Part shown: positions 8,557 to 17,168 of the stretch, one piece after another
Layout: each line of letters begins with the position of its first letter
How positions within the stretch are numbered: position 1 is the stretch's first letter
Assembly: GCF_036825535.1 (NCBI RefSeq)
Contig: NZ_CP098812.1
Location: 1,736,001 to 1,800,000, forward strand
Reading direction: 5' to 3'
DNA from: Parasalinivibrio latis
GTDB lineage: Bacteria > Pseudomonadota > Gammaproteobacteria > Enterobacterales > Vibrionaceae
DNA length: 64,000 nt
Program-made: the position numbers and the translations under genes
Notes under the pieces: model-generated
Databases searched by the model: none
What the model was told of the DNA's origin: nothing
Seen by the model: only the letters and a program-made list of their open reading frames with translations

Positions 8557-8611
8557 TCACCTCACTGCAAGGCATCTAGCCTGAATAGTAGTGCAGCAGT
8601 TTACGAGGTGA
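8557..8611 (+). promoter_or_regulatory. Leader hairpin able to sequester the Shine-Dalgarno of the dioxygenase gene
   Basis: TCACCTC-ACTGC (8557-8568) is complementary to GCAGT (8596-8600) and, after a 4-nt bulge, GAGGTGA (8605-8611). The last block contains the Shine-Dalgarno GAGGTG of the next gene. A small inner hairpin AGGC-ATCTA-GCCT lies in the loop. The pairing is seen directly; control of translation by it (thermosensor, protein or small RNA) is inference. Confidence 0.5.
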
Positions 8612-8614
8612 GCC

Positions 8615-9250
8615 ATGATTTCGCACGATTACCTTATGCAGCTTAACCACATCAGCCCTGAAGCGGTACACCAGCTTGAGCCCTCTTTCGGGTGTCTCCC
8701 TACCACCCCCTACGCAGATGGCGAGTACCGTCTCAGACGTTATTCAGTTATCCGGATGGATGGTGATGAAATCCGGCATATGCCGCACCACACATTTGTC
8801 CAGTCTGAAGACATTAACCACCACCAGGGTGGCGTTGTAAGGGATTTTGAGGAAATTGAGGAAGATGTCCTGCTTTCTGAAGGTATGGCGGAGATGTGCC
8901 GTGTCTTTAAGGAGCAAAATGGGATTGATGATGACCAGGACATAGAAATCCACCAGATGCGGATCATCACCTTGGATGAAGTAACCCCGGTGTCCCCGGA
9001 AGGAATTCACCAGGACGGCTTCGACCACATCGCTATTATCGCCATCGAGAGGGACAATATCCAAGGCGGTGAGATCATGGTTTACCGGGACAAAACTGAA
9101 CAACCCTTCTTTTCAATGCCAATGGACAAAGGCGATATGGCGTTGATTGATGATCACGCTCTCTGGCACAACGCCAACCCGATTCGCCCTCTGGATCCAT
9201 GTCGGCAGGGACATCTTGATGTCTTTGTATTGACGACCCGAACCCGATAA
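8615..9250 (+). CDS. 2-oxoglutarate/Fe(II)-dependent dioxygenase, BsmA/IDO-like (2OG-Fe_Oxy_2)
   Basis: The 211 residues show the iron triad of this family: HQD at 132-134 (His132, Asp134) and distal His185 in ALWHNANPI, followed by Arg191 that can bind 2-oxoglutarate. Relatives include amino-acid hydroxylases such as isoleucine dioxygenase and the biofilm/stress protein BsmA. The reaction would couple 2-oxoglutarate decarboxylation to hydroxylation, probably of a free amino acid; the substrate is not visible. GAGGTG lies 4 nt before the ATG and can be masked by a leader hairpin. It has no operon partner. Confidence 0.85.
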   Translation: MISHDYLMQLNHISPEAVHQLEPSFGCLPTTPYADGEYRLRRYSVIRMDGDEIRHMPHHTFVQSEDINHHQGGVVRDFEEIEEDVLLSEGMAEMCRVFKEQNGIDDDQDIEIHQMRIITLDEVTPVSPEGIHQDGFDHIAIIAIERDNIQGGEIMVYRDKTEQPFFSMPMDKGDMALIDDHALWHNANPIRPLDPCRQGHLDVFVLTTRTR

Positions 9251-9512
9251 CAATCGGACTGAATCTATGATCATTCTGACTGGTTGAAATCATTCATTTT
9301 GCGCTTTGGACTGAGTGATTTCGCCAGTTTCATCCCCGGCTAATGTGACCCGGATGTTACCCGCCTGCCGTAATATTTCCTTTGTTACGTCCCCAAAGCA
9401 GATTGCGTGTCTGTATCGGGGATAAATGTTGGGGAAATCCTGACATTAGAAATCATGAAAGCGTGATATTCTTCACGGTTTCATAATTCCTATAAGTAAG
9501 AGCGTTCAATTA

Positions 9513-10886
9513 ATGCGCAAGAATTTCATTGCTCTGTTTGGAGCAGTGGCCAGTTTTTCTGTTAATGCTCACGCAGAGATTTCGACAGCAGACACCACGG
9601 CAACAGATACCCCTGAATACAGTGAAAGCCAGACGGTTTACCCCGAGCAAAACTGGGGTTTGGCGGGCGTGTTTCGTACTTCCACGATGCCGTACCGTAC
9701 CTCGATCCTGGGTGTGAATTCTGACGAATCAGATACCGTGACCAGTTTTATCCCGATGATGTTCTATGAGGGAGAGAATGTCTTTATTCGAGGAACTGAA
9801 GCCGGTGCTTACCTTTGGAAAGAAGACAAATGGGACACCAGCGTAATTGGCCGTCTCCACTATGTGGATATTCCAAAACAATTCCAGAATGCAGTAGGCG
9901 GGGACACCACTGACTTTGGCCTGCAGACCCGCTACCGTTTGGATAAAGATGTCACCGCAAACCTGGATCTGCTTTGGGATGAAGACGCCCGCTTCCATGC
10001 TGAAGTCGGTGTAACCAAGAATATCCATAGCGGTAACTGGTTTATCCAGCCTCAGCTGACTGCCCGAGTGAAGTCGTCAAGTTACAACAATTACTACTAT
10101 TCCATTAACGGTATTGGCGATGACATCGGTGCAGGTGTAGATCTTAAAGCCGGGGTTAAAGGCCGTTATCACGTTGCATCCAACTTCTATCTGGTAGGCG
10201 GCGCTTACGCAACGCTGTTTGAGAAAGAGCTGCGTGATTCCCCAGCCATACAGGCTCCGGGCCAGTTGGAGTTGTATACCGGTATTGCATTCTTCAACAA
10301 CCAGGATGAACCCCGCAAGACCAGTATTAAAAACCGGCCATACCTGCGTATTGCTCATGGTTGGGCGACACCTTCCAATATCGGGGATATCCTCGGTGGC
10401 AAGATTGAAGACGATAAGTACGACAACCAAATGACGTCCGTATTCTACGGTTACCCGCTGACCGATGAATTGTTTGGTTTGCCGATTGATGTGTACCTGA
10501 CACCGGGTGTGGTCTGGCATTGGTCTTCAAAAGTGCAGTCTTCTACCCAGGAACTGGTTACTGCAATCAAGGCTTACTATAACTTTGACTGGCCTACCAA
10601 ATGGCGTTTCGGCCTTGCTGAAGGTTTGTCGTTTGCCCGTAATATTACCTATATCGAACAAGCTGAAATGGACAAGAAGGGTTACCGCCCAAGTCATCTG
10701 CTCAATTACCTCGACTTCTCTGTCGATGTGAACGTGGGTGACCTGTTTAACCAGAGTGAGCTTGATAATGTGTGGTTGGGTTATTCAATTCACCACCGCT
10801 CGGCGATTTTCGAAACTGCGTCGCAGTTTGGCCGTATCAAAGGTGGCAGCAACTACAACACCTTCTACGTACAGTTCTCGTTCTAA
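9513..10886 (+). CDS. MipA/OmpV-like outer-membrane beta-barrel protein, long form
   Basis: The 457-residue product has a signal peptide (MRKNFIALFGAVASFSVNAHA, split here as residues 1-21 with cleavage after AHA). Alternating polar and aromatic strands follow, and the protein ends in FYVQFSF; a terminal Phe is the BAM recognition signal of outer-membrane barrels. The patterns FIPMMFYEGENVFIRG and GAYLW resemble MipA/OmpV. It is clearly longer than the usual 250-270 residues of that family, so it may be a distinct relative. Transport or scaffolding role unknown. A strong terminator follows. Confidence 0.7.
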   Translation: MRKNFIALFGAVASFSVNAHAEISTADTTATDTPEYSESQTVYPEQNWGLAGVFRTSTMPYRTSILGVNSDESDTVTSFIPMMFYEGENVFIRGTEAGAYLWKEDKWDTSVIGRLHYVDIPKQFQNAVGGDTTDFGLQTRYRLDKDVTANLDLLWDEDARFHAEVGVTKNIHSGNWFIQPQLTARVKSSSYNNYYYSINGIGDDIGAGVDLKAGVKGRYHVASNFYLVGGAYATLFEKELRDSPAIQAPGQLELYTGIAFFNNQDEPRKTSIKNRPYLRIAHGWATPSNIGDILGGKIEDDKYDNQMTSVFYGYPLTDELFGLPIDVYLTPGVVWHWSSKVQSSTQELVTAIKAYYNFDWPTKWRFGLAEGLSFARNITYIEQAEMDKKGYRPSHLLNYLDFSVDVNVGDLFNQSELDNVWLGYSIHHRSAIFETASQFGRIKGGSNYNTFYVQFSF

Positions 10887-10909
10887 ACCCTGAGCTAAGA
10901 TATTGTAAT

Positions 10910-10942
10910 AAGGCCCATTACAGCGATGTAATGGGCCTTTTC
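10910..10942 (+). terminator. Terminator of the MipA-like gene, probably bidirectional
   Basis: AAGGCCCATTACA and TGTAATGGGCCTT form a 13-bp stem with a 4-nt loop followed by TTTT. It lies between the convergent barrel and azoreductase genes. Confidence 0.9.
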
Positions 10943-10966
10943 CGTATCATATTGGGATGATTGGTT

Positions 10967-11557
10967 TCAGACCGCAATAGCTTTCAGGGATGCTTCGGCT
11001 TCTGCCAGGGATTTCTCCAGGTAATCCGGCCCCATTGCCAGCGCTTCGCTGTATACCACGCTGACATCAGTCATGCCGACAAAGCCCAACACGGTTTTCA
11101 TAAAGCCGACGACGTGATCATTGGGGGTATCCTTGTGGATGCCACCACGCGTAGTGACCAACACCACCTTTTTGCCTGTCAGCAAACCTTCCGGGCCATT
11201 TTCGGTATAGCGGAAAGTCACACCGGCACGTGCGATAAGGTCAATCCATGCCTTCAGTTGTACCGGAACAGAGAAGTTATACATAGGGGCCGCAATCACA
11301 ACCACATCACTCTGATCAACTTCGGCAATCAACTGGTCGGAAAGGGCATTCACCTCCTGCTGGCGGGGTGAGAGGTTTTCACCACCACGGAGACCCATAG
11401 CCAGTTCGCCATCGAGCATAGGAAGTGGGTTGGCTGCAACATCTCGTTCAATGATGCTGGTGGTACCTTGTAGCTGATTAACATAGTTATCAATCAATTT
11501 ATTCGAAGAAGAATAATCGCCAAGGATGCTTGATTTAATGACCAGTACATTTGCCAT
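10967..11557 (-). CDS. azoR: FMN-dependent NADH:quinone/azo reductase
   Basis: The 196-residue flavodoxin-fold enzyme begins MANVLVIKSSILGDYSSSNK, the FMN phosphate loop of AzoR. APMYNFSVPVQLKAWIDLI (about 92-110) and TRGG are the isoalloxazine-binding stretches. AzoR reduces quinones and azo compounds with two electrons from NADH and protects against thiol and electrophile stress. Length equals that of E. coli AzoR (about 201). It is monocistronic, facing the barrel gene and sharing its terminator. Confidence 0.92.
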   Translation of the reverse strand: MANVLVIKSSILGDYSSSNKLIDNYVNQLQGTTSIIERDVAANPLPMLDGELAMGLRGGENLSPRQQEVNALSDQLIAEVDQSDVVVIAAPMYNFSVPVQLKAWIDLIARAGVTFRYTENGPEGLLTGKKVVLVTTRGGIHKDTPNDHVVGFMKTVLGFVGMTDVSVVYSEALAMGPDYLEKSLAEAEASLKAIAV

Positions 11558-11974
11558 GTGAATACTCTCTCTTTATAAAACCGGCAGTTGGAAGGAGTGG
11601 CTCTCCCCCTTATCAATATGGTTTCATCTTATGAAGAATTACTTTTTGGTGATAGCTGAAAAATCCGTATCAATTGTTCAGAAAAATTGAATAAAACCGG
11701 GCCGTTTTAAACTGACATCACCTGATACAGATTTCCCTTGCTTAGAAAAGCGAAAATATTGAATCAAAATGCAATCAATGTTTCCAAATATGAATTCATT
11801 GAATGCCCAAAAGTGATAAGTGCGCTGCAATTGTCCAACAAATATCACTGTAGTCTCCATGTGAAGCTGATCGAAAAGCACTGTTTTTCAGGGTGTTACG
11901 CACTCCTTTTGTGCCTGAAAAATGGATGATCAGCAGAAACAGGATGTTCGGCAGTTTTTTGGAGAGTTATTTCA
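11558..11974. other. Intergenic region between azoR and the YidE-type transporter
   Basis: About 300 bp of AT-rich sequence with no convincing gene, followed by a nested inverted repeat (11866-11934) annotated separately and a GGAGAG Shine-Dalgarno for the transporter gene. Confidence 0.5.
11866..11934 (+). promoter_or_regulatory. Structured leader (nested inverted repeats) upstream of the transporter
   Basis: An outer stem GCTGATC (11866-11872) with GATCAGC (11928-11934) encloses an inner 9-bp stem TTTTTCAGG (11884-11892) with CCTGAAAAA (11914-11922). Both stems are perfect. It lies about 40 bp before the start codon and has no T-tract, so it is not a simple terminator. It may be a cis-acting RNA structure or paired protein sites; no known riboswitch class was recognised. 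Confidence 0.4.
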
Positions 11975-13633
11975 ATGAGCGATGTCGCACTCACTATCAG
12001 CATATTATCGCTGGTTGCAGTGCTTGGTTTATGGATTGGAAACTGGAAAATTTACGGTGTAGGTCTGGGAATCGGGGGAGTGTTGTTCGGTGGCATTGCC
12101 GTTGGACACTTTGCCGGGATGTATAACATCCAGCTTGAGTCTCATACCCTTCACTTTATACAGGAATTCGGCCTGATTCTTTTTGTTTACACCATTGGTA
12201 TACAGGTCGGTCCGGGCTTTTTTTCTTCCCTCCGTAGTTCCGGGTTAAAGTTAAACGGCTTTGCCGCTTTGGTTGTTCTTATTGGTAGCCTTGTCGCTAT
12301 CGCCATTAATAAAATTGCCGACGTGCCCCTTGAAGTGGTGCTGGGCATATTCTCCGGTGCGGTAACCAACACGCCATCCCTGGGTGCGGCACAGCAAATT
12401 CTGTCTGAACTCGGTGCCGGTGACGGATTACTGGATATGACCGGTATGGGTTATGCCGTCGCGTATCCGTTTGGTATCTGTGGCATCCTCATTACCATGT
12501 GGCTGGCTCGCCTGTTTTTCCGTATCAATATTGATAAGGAAGCAGAGGATTTTGACCGCCAGTCCGGTAAAGGCAAGTCAGATCTCCACACCATGAACGT
12601 GGCGGTGCGAAACACTAACCTGCATGGTCTGCCCCTTACCAAGATCCCGTCATTCAATGACGGCGGCGTGATTTGTTCCCGTCTGAAACGTGGCGAAGAG
12701 CTTCAGGTTCCAAATCCGGATACTGTGGTTCATGTCGATGACCTGCTGCACCTAGTCGGTGAAAAACTGGCTTTGGAAAAAGCGCGTTTGGTAATCGGTG
12801 AAGAGGTAGAGGCGTCACTGTCTACCCGAGGCACCGATTTGCGTGTTGAGCGTGTGGTGGTGACCAATGAGCAGGTGCTGGGCAAAAAGCTGAAACATCT
12901 CGATCTCAAGCAGCGCTACGATGTTGTGGTATCTCGCCTGAACCGTGCCGGTGTTGAACTGGTGCCTACCGGGGAATCCAACCTGCAGTTTGGTGACATC
13001 CTGAACCTTGTAGGCCGTCCGGATGCCATTGAGGCAGTTATTGCCATTGTCGGCAATGCCAAACAAAAACTGCTGCACGTACAGATGTTGCCGGTGTTTG
13101 TGGGTATTGGCCTGGGTGTGTTGGTGGGTTCCATCCCGTTTTACATTCCGGGTTTCCCGGCTGCGTTGAAACTGGGCCTTGCCGGCGGTCCGCTGGTGGT
13201 GGCGCTGATCCTTGCCCGTATCGGCAGTATCGGCCGTATGTACTGGTTTATGCCGCCAAGTGCCAACCTTGCGTTGCGGGAAATAGGCATTGTGCTGTTC
13301 CTTGCTGTGGTAGGGCTGAAATCGGGTGGTGGTTTCTTCGATATCCTTGTCGACGGAGACGGTCTGTCCTGGATGGGATACGGAGTATTGATTACCTCCA
13401 TTCCTCTTCTGGTGGTGGCGGCACTGGGCCGGATTGTTGGAAAGCTGAACTACCTGACCATGTGTGGCTTGCTCGCCGGGTCGATGACAGATCCACCGGC
13501 GCTGGCATTTGCCAACAGCCTTCACAGCAGTGGAGCAGCAGCGCTTTCCTATGCGACGGTTTACCCGCTGGTGATGTGCCTTAGGATATTGACGCCGCAG
13601 ATTTTGGCTGTCCTTTTGTGGGTAGCGGCATAG
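11975..13633 (+). CDS. Putative transporter, AspT/YidE/YbjL family
   Basis: The 552-residue inner-membrane protein has the duplicated AspT-YidE-YbjL membrane domain (five hydrophobic segments at about 1-185 and five at about 370-552) and two central TrkA_C (RCK_C) regulatory domains (about 200-370). Each membrane half carries a glycine-rich GSMT/GAVTNTPSLGAA-type motif (GAVTNTPSLGAAQ near 130, AGSMTDPPALA near 505). Architecture and length match E. coli YidE (553). AspT exchanges aspartate and alanine; YidE-type substrates are not established. GGAGAG precedes the ATG. Confidence 0.9.
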   Translation: MSDVALTISILSLVAVLGLWIGNWKIYGVGLGIGGVLFGGIAVGHFAGMYNIQLESHTLHFIQEFGLILFVYTIGIQVGPGFFSSLRSSGLKLNGFAALVVLIGSLVAIAINKIADVPLEVVLGIFSGAVTNTPSLGAAQQILSELGAGDGLLDMTGMGYAVAYPFGICGILITMWLARLFFRINIDKEAEDFDRQSGKGKSDLHTMNVAVRNTNLHGLPLTKIPSFNDGGVICSRLKRGEELQVPNPDTVVHVDDLLHLVGEKLALEKARLVIGEEVEASLSTRGTDLRVERVVVTNEQVLGKKLKHLDLKQRYDVVVSRLNRAGVELVPTGESNLQFGDILNLVGRPDAIEAVIAIVGNAKQKLLHVQMLPVFVGIGLGVLVGSIPFYIPGFPAALKLGLAGGPLVVALILARIGSIGRMYWFMPPSANLALREIGIVLFLAVVGLKSGGGFFDILVDGDGLSWMGYGVLITSIPLLVVAALGRIVGKLNYLTMCGLLAGSMTDPPALAFANSLHSSGAAALSYATVYPLVMCLRILTPQILAVLLWVAA

Positions 13634-13651
13634 GACATCACTAAGTCATAC

Positions 13652-13682
13652 AAAAGAGCCCGGACAACTGTCCGGGCTCTTT
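13652..13682. terminator. Bidirectional terminator between the YidE-type gene and nrdJb
   Basis: AGAGCCCGGACA and TGTCCGGGCTCT form a GC-rich 12-bp stem flanked by AAAA and TTT, serving the convergent genes on both sides. Confidence 0.9.
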
Positions 13683-13727
13683 GCTATTCACTTTTGCAGT
13701 GACCTGTTTACGACACAGAACAGCATA

Positions 13728-14435
13728 TCAGCCGCACTTGGAATCGCCGCAGTTCAGGCAGGTTTGGCAACCGTCTTTTACCACAACGGCCTTGGAATGG
13801 CACTTGTAGCAAAGGGTAGCGTGAGGAGGGAAGTTACCGGTGTCAGCGTCTTCCTCGACTTCTTCAACCTTAGCCTCTTCCACCTTCTTGCCAGCCAGTT
13901 CTGCACGTTTTGCTTCCAGAAATGCTTTCTGGTGCTCATCCATCTCAGGGTTGGCAATCATGCCGATTTCCATCAGATGCTGTTCGATAACGTTACCAAT
14001 TTCAGCGATCAGGGAAGGTACGTATTTTCCCTTGTTCCAGTAACCGCCTTTTGGATCGAACACAGAGCGCAGTTCTTCCACCAGGAAAGTGATATCACCA
14101 CCTTTACGGAATACTGCTGAGATGATGCGGGTGAGGGCAACAATCCACTGGTAGTGTTCCAGGCTCTTTGAATTAATGAATATCTCGAACGGACGGCGAA
14201 CTTCGTGCTCGCTGCCCTGGTTCAGGATCACGTCATTAATGGTGATAAACAGCGAATGCTCAGAAACGTGCTCCGGTGTTTTCAGCTTGTATGTGGTTCC
14301 ATACAGCATTTCCGGACGCGGCATTTCTTCATGCATGGTTTCCACAACAGGTGCCTGAGGTTCAGGCTGGGCTACCGGTTCGTCGTTTTTCTTTACTTTG
14401 TAAGCAACAATTTTGCTTTCGATTTTCTTAACCAT
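13728..14435 (-). CDS. nrdJb: Class II ribonucleotide reductase, small C-terminal chain NrdJb
   Basis: The 235-residue chain completes the split B12-dependent reductase. The middle part (about 40-165) resembles the NrdJ C-terminal domain. The tail is cysteine-rich (CYKCHSK and CQTCLNCGDSKCG, about 208-235); in NrdJ this tail shuttles reducing equivalents from thioredoxin to the active site and may also hold zinc. It follows nrdJa by 33 bp on the same strand and is translated separately, as known in Pseudomonas-type NrdJab. An acidic/Lys stretch (about 180-200) links the two parts. Confidence 0.88.
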   Translation of the reverse strand: MVKKIESKIVAYKVKKNDEPVAQPEPQAPVVETMHEEMPRPEMLYGTTYKLKTPEHVSEHSLFITINDVILNQGSEHEVRRPFEIFINSKSLEHYQWIVALTRIISAVFRKGGDITFLVEELRSVFDPKGGYWNKGKYVPSLIAEIGNVIEQHLMEIGMIANPEMDEHQKAFLEAKRAELAGKKVEEAKVEEVEEDADTGNFPPHATLCYKCHSKAVVVKDGCQTCLNCGDSKCG

Positions 14436-14468
14436 GTTTAAACCTGTCTATATCACGCAATCTGCTGT

Positions 14469-16640
14469 TCAGAACTTACCGTAGTAGCCTTCTTTCAAGG
14501 CATCGTACAGGTTAGCTGCGGTGTGGATCTCGCCGTCGTATTCTACCTTATCGTTACCCTTGGCTTCGAAGGTTGAACCGTCTTCCAGGGTGAACACATA
14601 AGTGGTGTTGGCCAGATCTTCTTCTTTTACCAGTACGCCCTGGAACACTTCCGGGTTGAAGCGGAATGTGGTGCAGCCTTTCAGGCCTTTTTCATAGGCA
14701 TACATGTAGATGTCTTTGAAATCTTCGAACGGGAAGTCAGTCGGTACGTTGGCTGTCTTCGAGATAGAAGAGTCAATCCAGCGCTGGGCAGCAGCCTGGA
14801 CTTCAACGTGCTGCATTGGCTTGATGTCGTCTGCAGTGATGAAGTATTCCGGCAGCATTTCGTCCGCGTTGGTGGTGTAAGGCATTGCCTTTTCGTTCAC
14901 CATCGCACGGTAAGCCAACAGTTCGAAGCTGAATACATCCACGCTTTCTTTCGACTTCTTACCTTCTTTGATCACGTTACGGCTGTAATGGTGGGCAAAG
15001 CTAGGCTCGATACCGTTACTGGCGTTATTGGCCAGTGACAGTGAGATAGTGCCGGTAGGTGCAATAGAACTGTGGTGAGTAAAGCGGCCGCCCACGGTTG
15101 CCAGTTCTTCTATCAGCGCAGGATCCACTTCGGCGACTTGCTGCATGTAGCGGCTGTAACGGGCGTGAAGTACTTTGCCTTTCACCATGTCACCTACCTT
15201 GATGCCGTCTTTTTCCATTTCCGGACGCAGACGCATCATTTTAGGGGTAACTTCAAATTCCTGCTCCAGAACCGGTGCAACACCTTTCTCTTTTGCCAGA
15301 TTAACGGCTTCGCGCCAGCCTGTCAGTGCCAGTTCCTGGGAAACCTGCTCAGTGAAGGCGACAGACGCTGGGCTACCGTATTTCATCTTCAGCATGGTCA
15401 TGGTTGAACCCAGACCCAGGAAGCCCATGCCGTGGCGACGCTTGTTCATGATCTCAGCGCGTTGCTTTTCAAGAGGAAGCTGGTTGATTTCAACCACGTT
15501 GTCCAGCATACGGGTAAACACTGCAACAACCTTGCGGTAGGCTTCCCAGTCGAACACGGCGTTTTCAGTGAACGGGTCACGCACAAACTTGGTCAGGTTG
15601 ATTGAACCAAGCAGACAAGCTCCGTAAGGAGGCAGAGGCTGCTCACCACAAGGGTTCGTTGCCCGGATCTCTTCGCAGAACCAGTTGTTGTTCATCTGGT
15701 TGACTTTGTCGATCAGAATGAAGCCCGGTTCAGCGTAATCGTATGTGGACGACATAATCACGTTCCACAGGTTACGCGCTGGCAACGTGCGGTAAATCTT
15801 ACAGGCAACACGGCCTTCAGCGTCCTCAACCAGACCTTCTTTGGTTGGCCAGTCAGCCCAGATAATGCTCTCGTCGTTGTTCACGTCCAGACCGTCAAGC
15901 CTGGCTTCTTTAGCCGTTACCGGGAACACCAGTTGCCAGTCGGCATCAGCTTTTACCGCTTCAATGAATTCTTCGGTGATCAGCAGTGACAGGTTGAACT
16001 GACGCAGGCGGCCGTCTTCACGCTTGGCGCGAATAAAGTCCACGATATCCGGGTGACGGATGTCCATGGTACCCATTTGAGCACCGCGGCGGCCACCGGC
16101 AGAAGAGACGGTGAAACACATCTTGTCGTAGATATCCATGAACGACAGCGGGCCGGATGTGTAAGCACCGGCTCCCGATACAAAGGCACCGCGAGGGCGC
16201 AGGGTAGTGAAGTCGTAACCGATACCACAGCCTGCTTTCAGGGTCAGGCCTGCTTCATGAACCTTACCCAGGATGTCATCCATAGAATCCTGAATGGTGC
16301 CACTTACCGTACAGTTAATTGTTGACGTAGCTGGCTTATGTTCAAAAGCGCCGGCGTTTGAGGTGATACGTCCGGCAGGGATTGCGCCATTACGCAATGC
16401 CCAAAGGAATTCGTTGTACCACTTTGTGCGGACATTTTTGTTTTCCAGATCGGCCAGGGCGCGGGCAACACGCTTAAAGGTGTCATCCAACTCTTTGTCG
16501 ATGGCATCGCCGTTTTTCGCTTTGAGACGGTATTTGCTGTCCCAGATTTCAAGCGATGTTGGCTGGTACGGTACAGTGACCGCATCGGGGGCTTTACTTT
16601 CGTTTGCTGACTTTTGTTTTGAGGATTGCATATTAGCCAT
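14469..16640 (-). CDS. nrdJa: Adenosylcobalamin-dependent ribonucleotide reductase, catalytic chain NrdJa
   Basis: The ATG at 16640 is chosen for AAGGTG 7 nt upstream; product 723 residues. It makes deoxyribonucleotides with or without oxygen using a B12-generated thiyl radical. The catalytic barrel is recognised from CGIGYDFTTLRPRGA (about 136-150), NPCGEQPLPPYGACLLGSIN (about 329-348, with the redox and radical cysteines) and the PTGTIS loop (about 534). There is no ATP-cone at the N-terminus. It forms an operon with nrdJb, which carries the C-terminal cysteine tail. No B12 riboswitch was found upstream. Confidence 0.93.
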   Translation of the reverse strand: MANMQSSKQKSANESKAPDAVTVPYQPTSLEIWDSKYRLKAKNGDAIDKELDDTFKRVARALADLENKNVRTKWYNEFLWALRNGAIPAGRITSNAGAFEHKPATSTINCTVSGTIQDSMDDILGKVHEAGLTLKAGCGIGYDFTTLRPRGAFVSGAGAYTSGPLSFMDIYDKMCFTVSSAGGRRGAQMGTMDIRHPDIVDFIRAKREDGRLRQFNLSLLITEEFIEAVKADADWQLVFPVTAKEARLDGLDVNNDESIIWADWPTKEGLVEDAEGRVACKIYRTLPARNLWNVIMSSTYDYAEPGFILIDKVNQMNNNWFCEEIRATNPCGEQPLPPYGACLLGSINLTKFVRDPFTENAVFDWEAYRKVVAVFTRMLDNVVEINQLPLEKQRAEIMNKRRHGMGFLGLGSTMTMLKMKYGSPASVAFTEQVSQELALTGWREAVNLAKEKGVAPVLEQEFEVTPKMMRLRPEMEKDGIKVGDMVKGKVLHARYSRYMQQVAEVDPALIEELATVGGRFTHHSSIAPTGTISLSLANNASNGIEPSFAHHYSRNVIKEGKKSKESVDVFSFELLAYRAMVNEKAMPYTTNADEMLPEYFITADDIKPMQHVEVQAAAQRWIDSSISKTANVPTDFPFEDFKDIYMYAYEKGLKGCTTFRFNPEVFQGVLVKEEDLANTTYVFTLEDGSTFEAKGNDKVEYDGEIHTAANLYDALKEGYYGKF

Positions 16641-16856
16641 TGGAATGCACCTTAGGATCACACGAAGGTCTGTGAGATTGCAGGAGGGCGGATCAAACCA
16701 CTAACTGCGTTGATCTTCAAGTCTTGACATAAGGTTAGGAAAGACTAAGGGAATAGCGAGTGGTGAATTATTAACCTTCTGTAATTGCGAGATAAATCAA
16801 GAAATAACCAGTTGTGTTAAAAAGTAATCAGTCGCACAATTTCCCCGAAATTTTGC

Positions 16857-16884
16857 TTGCGAACAGGGATGCCCTGAATATAAT
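16857..16884 (+). promoter_or_regulatory. Promoter of tRNA-Cys
   Basis: A perfect -10 TATAAT (16879-16884) is preceded 16 bp upstream by TTGCGA (16857-16862), and a GC-rich discriminator follows. The tRNA starts 27 bp after the -10, allowing a short 5' leader. Confidence 0.65.
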
Positions 16885-16911
16885 GACCCTGCCTTCCGGT
16901 AATACCCCAAA

Positions 16912-16985
16912 GGCGCGTTGGCAGAGTGGCTATGCAGCGGATTGCAAATCCGTGGACCTCGGTTCGACTCCGGGACGCGCCTCCA
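16912..16985 (+). tRNA. tRNA-Cys (anticodon GCA)
   Basis: The 74-nt cloverleaf has acceptor arms GGCGCGT and ACGCGCC, a D arm from GCAGAGTGG, an anticodon stem GCGGA/TCCGT with loop TTGCAAA (anticodon GCA at 16944-16946), a T arm with GGTTCGACTCC, discriminator T and an encoded CCA end (16983-16985). The anticodon and the U73 discriminator are those of cysteine tRNA. It stands alone and is not in a tRNA cluster. Confidence 0.97.
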
Positions 16986-17168
16986 TTTCTCTTCCTTGTC
17001 ATTATTCTGTTTTACAAAACTGGTACAACAGGTTCTACACTGTTACAGGTTGCTTTTTATAATCAACTGTTAATAATGTGTTACGCGAATGCGAGGCACA
17101 CCAGACAAATTTCTCTCGTGTATATTCTCCCCGCTGTTCGAAGTAACCAAAAAAAGGAATGCAAGTAT

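Noticed and set aside
12815..13525. 236-codon open frame antisense to the YidE-type gene
   Set aside because: Low-complexity His/Gln/Arg-rich translation and no start signal; a shadow of the transporter gene.
16641..16840. B12 riboswitch or NrdR boxes before nrdJa
   Set aside because: No cobalamin core or paired NrdR-like 16-mers could be seen in the upstream stretch.
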